A stretch of 64,000 nucleotides of DNA from Parapedobacter luteus (GTDB lineage: Bacteria; Bacteroidota; Bacteroidia; Sphingobacteriales; Sphingobacteriaceae). The translations under genes and the position numbers were made by a program. Location of the stretch: positions 682,001 through 746,000 of the forward strand of contig NZ_FUYS01000001.1 of assembly GCF_900168055.1 (NCBI RefSeq). The letters run 5' to 3'. Shown one piece after another: positions 60,487-64,000 of this stretch (the first letter of the stretch is position 1; each line of letters begins with the position of its first letter). The notes below the pieces were generated by a model. The model ran no database searches. It was given only the letters and a program-made list of their open reading frames with translations, and was not told the DNA's origin.

Positions 60487-63400
60487 CTATAAAATGCCTG
60501 CCCGTATGCCAATGCTGTAAATAGCCATTCTGGGATAGGCTCCGTTACCCCCGTCGCGCTCCGGATCCAATCCTTCCCACCTCGTGAAAGTAAACGCATC
60601 CTGCGCATTGACATAGATGCGCACATTTTCTATCCCCTTGGTGACTCGTGGGATGGTATAGCCAAGCTGGAGTGTCTTGATGCGCAAGAACGCGGCGTTG
60701 CTAAGCCACACGTCGCTGAGCACGGCATTTGCGCTGGCACCGGTCCACACCCGGGGAAAGCGGCTATTGGGATTGTCTGGTGTCCATCGGTTGTCCATGT
60801 ACTCCTGCCGTGGCGTTCCCAAGCTATTGTTTGAGCCATCCATCAGTACGGGGTAACCTTCCATGCCCGACACCCAACCGGTCCGTTTACCTACTCCCTG
60901 TGCCAGTAAGCTGAAGTCCCACCGTCTGAAGCGCAGATCAACCGTAAATGCGTAGTTCATGTGGGGAAACGGGTCGCCCAGATTCACTCGGTCCATTTCG
61001 TTGATCACGCCGTCGCCGTTTTGGTCAATATAACGAATGTCGCCAGGGAGCGTGTTGGGTAATTTGGCCGTCGTACTATTCACTTCCTCCTGCGTCTGGA
61101 AATAGCCATTGCTTTGATAACCATAATAGTTGTCCAGAGCGATCCCACGATACCAGATTCTATTTTCGTTGTCTTTAAAAATCAACGTATCGCTGGCACC
61201 GTATCCGGCTTTGAGTACCTGATTCCGGTTGTCAAACAGCATCCCGCTTACCGCATAGCCAAAGTCACCGAGTTGGTCCGACCAGCGTGCACTCAATTCC
61301 CAACCCTTGTTTTCCACCTCACCGATGTTGACGGCAGACTCCAGACCGTTGGATCCGGTAAGCGGCGGTACCGGGAACCGACCATAAATCAAGTCGTAGG
61401 AAAATTTGTGATAGATTTCTGCCGTCAGGCTCAGCCGATCGTTCAGGGTCGCAACGTCCAACCCGACATTCCATTGCCGTTGTTTCTCCCAGCTAAATTC
61501 AGGATTCGGTACACGCTGCGCCCAGCCCCAGTCGTCTACATCCTCCTGCCAGAGGTAAGGATCCACATTTTCATTACCTATCAATCCATATGAAAAGCGC
61601 AATTTTAAATTTGTAATCGCACCCGATTCCCGCAAGCTGCTAAAAAAAGATTCGTTCTGAACGTTCCACGCTACGGCCGCCGATGGGAAAAAACCCCACC
61701 TATGCCCCGGAGCAAACTTGCTGCTGCCATCGGCACGGGCGGTGATTTCCAACAAATACCGGTTGTCAAAAGCATAATTGGCCTTACCGAAGAAAGAAGC
61801 CTTGCTCACTTCACGGTAGTCCGTATAGTTGTAGGTCATGATTTCCGAGCCGGCAATCAGGTAGAGCTTGTCTTTTTGCTGACGCAGTTCCTGCTCATAG
61901 TTCAGGTTGGCTCGGGCGGTCAGCTGGCTTACGCTTACCCCTTGTTCGGCGCCGACGTCATTGGTCCAGATGTCAGCGGGCTTTCCGTCACCATCGCGAA
62001 ACATGAATGTGCTCCGTTTCCATTTGGCCGATGATTTTTCAATTTTGTATGAAACGTTTCCTTCCAACGATAGGCCGGGGTTGATAAAATACCGTGGACG
62101 GAGGTTGATGGTGCTCACGTCATACATGTTGTTGCGTTCGCCGCCATACTTTATGGAAGCCAGCGGATTGAGGTTATTATGCAGAATATAGTGATCTGGA
62201 AGTTCGGAATCATAGAATATCGGTTGTGTAGGATTCATCCGCCAAGCATTTGCATAGAGGCCGTTACCATCGCTATTGGCCATCAAGCGATTCACTTGAA
62301 GACGATGGGCATAAAAATCAGCCAATAAAACAAATTTATCTGCAACATTGACGTTAGTGTTGAACCGGGCACTGAATTTTTCAGAGCCTTCATAGTCGTT
62401 AAGACCATGTTCATTGATATAACCCAGCATAAGGTTGAATGTGCCCACGCCGCCGCCGCCAGACACGCTTGCGGTGGTATTATGTGAGCCCGCCCGCCGT
62501 TCCATGACTTCGCCCAGCCAATCGGTCTGCGTATATTGGCCTTGGTCGGCCCGGGCAATGTCTTCCGTAGAGAACAGCGGCGTTTGCCCCTGTATGGTGC
62601 GCGCTTCATTGTTTAGCCGCATATAATCGGCCGCGTTTACCCAATTTGGTAAATCGATAGCACTGTTTATTGCTGTCCAGGAGTGGAGATCTACCCTGAA
62701 CTGGCCGGTGGAACCTCGTTTCGTTTCAATGATGATTACCCCATTTGCTCCTCGCGACCCGTATAACGATGCCGAAGCAGCGTCCTTGAGTACGCTGATG
62801 CTTTTGATCTGGTTGGGATCCAGATCGGTAAGGTTTTGCTCCATTCCGTCTACAATCACCAATGGATCTGCGTTTTGCAGCGTGCTGGTACCTCGGATAG
62901 CGATGGGCCCCGGTACACTACCAGGTAGGTTTGTGCCCTGCATCATCGTCACGCCTGGCAATGTACCGCTGAAAGCCTCCTGAAGTTTAAATATCGGCCT
63001 ATTTGTTGCCCTGTCCATGTTCAGTTCGGCAACTGAAGAGGCCACATGGCGGCGCTCGATGGTGCTATAGCCCGTTACGACCACCTCTTCTATCTGTTGG
63101 CTTGCCTCTTGGAGTACTACGTCCACCTTAGACCGTTCTCCAATGCTAATTTCTGTGTCTGCAAAGCCAATAAGGCTATAGATCAGCGTAACGGCACCCG
63201 TCGCTTGAATGCGATACCGGCCGTCTTCGTCTGTTTGGGCTCCAATATTGGTTCCCTTTACCAATACGCTCACGCCGGCCAGCGGTACACCTTTGTTGTC
63301 GCGGACGATTCCTTCGACTGCGCGTTGCTGGTTGACACCCTTGGCCTTCACAGTCACCTGATGGCCCGAAATCGTGAAATCCAGTTGTTGTTCGCCAAGT

Positions 63401-63702
63401 ACCGATTTGAGCAACTGGCGCATGTCGGTATTAGTCGCGGACACACTGATGGTTTTGCCTTTGACCAATCCATCGTTATAGAAAAAAACATAGTCTGTTT
63501 GTTGTTGGAGCTCAGCGAATAACTGGTTCAGCGTACCCCGTTCGATGGTGACGGTGACGGTTTGCGAATAGGTATTGGCATGCGCAGCAACGAGTCCTGC
63601 AAAAAATAGCATGGCGACTGTTTTGGTCATGGTCCATATTGTTTTAAACTTTCCGCCATGAAGACCCATGAGCCTCCAATGGCAAGGATTTTTTCGTATC
63701 AT
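60487..63702 (-). CDS. SusC/RagA family TonB-dependent transporter with STN domain (locus B)
   Basis: A 1071-residue outer-membrane transporter: long N-terminus and signal peptide (to about AHANTYSQ; a second Met at residue 12 is an alternative start), STN domain (about 47-118; RGTLNQLFAELQQQTDYVFF), carboxypeptidase-regulatory-like domain (about 125-205), EEVVVTGY before the plug, plug motifs (FSGTLPGVTMMQG, ASLYGSRGANGVIIIETKRG) and barrel. The STN domain and the fecR gene upstream indicate trans-envelope regulation. Similar in layout to the locus A SusC but clearly different in sequence. Confidence 0.95.
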   Translation of the reverse strand: MIRKNPCHWRLMGLHGGKFKTIWTMTKTVAMLFFAGLVAAHANTYSQTVTVTIERGTLNQLFAELQQQTDYVFFYNDGLVKGKTISVSATNTDMRQLLKSVLGEQQLDFTISGHQVTVKAKGVNQQRAVEGIVRDNKGVPLAGVSVLVKGTNIGAQTDEDGRYRIQATGAVTLIYSLIGFADTEISIGERSKVDVVLQEASQQIEEVVVTGYSTIERRHVASSVAELNMDRATNRPIFKLQEAFSGTLPGVTMMQGTNLPGSVPGPIAIRGTSTLQNADPLVIVDGMEQNLTDLDPNQIKSISVLKDAASASLYGSRGANGVIIIETKRGSTGQFRVDLHSWTAINSAIDLPNWVNAADYMRLNNEARTIQGQTPLFSTEDIARADQGQYTQTDWLGEVMERRAGSHNTTASVSGGGGVGTFNLMLGYINEHGLNDYEGSEKFSARFNTNVNVADKFVLLADFYAHRLQVNRLMANSDGNGLYANAWRMNPTQPIFYDSELPDHYILHNNLNPLASIKYGGERNNMYDVSTINLRPRYFINPGLSLEGNVSYKIEKSSAKWKRSTFMFRDGDGKPADIWTNDVGAEQGVSVSQLTARANLNYEQELRQQKDKLYLIAGSEIMTYNYTDYREVSKASFFGKANYAFDNRYLLEITARADGSSKFAPGHRWGFFPSAAVAWNVQNESFFSSLRESGAITNLKLRFSYGLIGNENVDPYLWQEDVDDWGWAQRVPNPEFSWEKQRQWNVGLDVATLNDRLSLTAEIYHKFSYDLIYGRFPVPPLTGSNGLESAVNIGEVENKGWELSARWSDQLGDFGYAVSGMLFDNRNQVLKAGYGASDTLIFKDNENRIWYRGIALDNYYGYQSNGYFQTQEEVNSTTAKLPNTLPGDIRYIDQNGDGVINEMDRVNLGDPFPHMNYAFTVDLRFRRWDFSLLAQGVGKRTGWVSGMEGYPVLMDGSNNSLGTPRQEYMDNRWTPDNPNSRFPRVWTGASANAVLSDVWLSNAAFLRIKTLQLGYTIPRVTKGIENVRIYVNAQDAFTFTRWEGLDPERDGGNGAYPRMAIYSIGIRAGIL

Positions 63703-63747
63703 TGCATATAGGTTATTTAATTAAATGATTGCGTTAAGTGATCTTAG

Positions 63748-63773
63748 CGGGTGGGTGCTGGAACACCTACCCG
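63748..63773. other. Hairpin between fecR and susC (locus B)
   Basis: CGGGTGGGTG pairs with CACCTACCCG (one G-T) around CTGGAA. The rightward side continues TTCTCGTTT, a weak T-rich tail. It holds the same position as the terminator at 53915-53945 of locus A, though the sequence differs. No TAnnTTTG element was found on its rightward-strand upstream side. Confidence 0.5.
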
Positions 63774-63798
63774 TTCTCGTTTATAACTGGTCGTATGC

Positions 63799-64000
63799 TT
63801 ATTTGATCGTAATCCTCCTTCCTTTTTGTTTAATTTCACTGGCCTCGACGTTCAATATATCACGTAATATAGCTTGCAAGGGCCGTTGTAGGTCCAATAC
63901 GCCCGAAAACCGATCTGCTCCTAATGCCCGATGTTGAGCCAATGTAATCTCCACATTGTAAAAACGTTCCAGTTTCCGCAGGATGCTCGCTAGCGTTGCG
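63799..64000 (-). CDS. FecR family anti-sigma factor, C-terminal part (locus B)
   Basis: The leftward frame from the window end to the stop at 63799 encodes 66 residues that match the C-terminal domain of FecR proteins (SILRKLERFYNVEITL, LQAILRDILNVEASEI, KGRRITIK at the end). The rest lies beyond base 64000, probably with an ECF sigma gene behind it. It is followed after 96 bases by the locus B susC gene, the same order as in locus A. This is the domain that contacts the STN domain of SusC. Confidence 0.85.
   Translation of the reverse strand, partial: ATLASILRKLERFYNVEITLAQHRALGADRFSGVLDLQRPLQAILRDILNVEASEIKQKGRRITIK

Noticed and set aside
1-64000. tRNA, rRNA, CRISPR, insertion sequence or prophage
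   Set aside because: None seen by eye; no transposase or integrase frame, no spaced identical repeats. A tRNA scan would be needed to exclude a tRNA firmly.

Overview
The window is chromosomal DNA of a Bacteroidetes bacterium, most likely of the Sphingobacteriaceae (Pedobacter/Parapedobacter/Sphingobacterium type). The support is two SusC/SusD pairs with FecR anti-sigma factors, DUF4374 lipoproteins, a PorW/SprE-like lipoprotein, a short RpoD-type sigma factor, candidate promoters of the TAnnTTTG type, and mostly A-rich leaders without Shine-Dalgarno sequences. I see no rRNA, tRNA, CRISPR array, transposase or phage gene.

Region 1 (1-17.9 kb) opens with the 3' end of an S9 peptidase gene and is then filled by an iron-siderophore locus. 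A regulatory pair (AraC regulator, DUF2218) faces away from a rightward arm (TonB receptor, DUF4374 lipoprotein, CeuE-like binding protein). A leftward arm (TonB receptor, DUF4374-like lipoprotein, Fes/Cee-like periplasmic esterase, two YVTN beta-propellers, second binding protein, FecCD permease, ATPase) runs towards it, and both arms end 6 bases apart. An AT-rich Fur-like inverted repeat lies before each receptor gene. The proposed flow is: receptor and surface lipoprotein capture a catecholate siderophore, the esterase linearises it, the CeuE-like protein binds the product and one ABC transporter imports it.

Region 2 (17.9-23.2 kb) has an ECF sigma factor with an anti-sigma factor fused to an outer-membrane barrel (Dma-like), then a rightward cluster of secreted redox-type proteins (PF03640 repeat lipoprotein, one-haem lipoprotein, YceI, DUF5777 barrel, DUF2784).

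Region 3 (23.2-41.7 kb) is mostly housekeeping: AtpZ, bactofilin, M23 peptidase, PorW/SprE-like TPR lipoprotein, penicillin-binding protein 1A, UvrC, NAD(P)HX repair enzyme, DUF59 Fe-S protein, K+/H+ antiporter with its RCK_C subunit, a second YceI, a degenerate TauD/VioC-like protein, DinB, an RpoD paralogue and a NYN/LOTUS protein.

Region 4 (41.7-56 kb) is one leftward polysaccharide-utilisation locus: ECF sigma, FecR, SusC, SusD, GH32-like protein, cytochrome-fused PQQ dehydrogenase, GH140-like protein, nucleoside hydrolase. The three hydrolase families all act on furanosides. Junctions from SusD to the GH140-like gene are coupled (1-nt gap, TAATG, ATGA).

Region 5 (56-64 kb) has DNA ligase D convergent with a bare SusC/SusD pair, preceded by a FecR gene cut by the window end. 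In both Sus loci a hairpin sits between fecR and susC. At the first it has a T-tract on the opposite strand and a possible promoter, suggesting a short antisense RNA.
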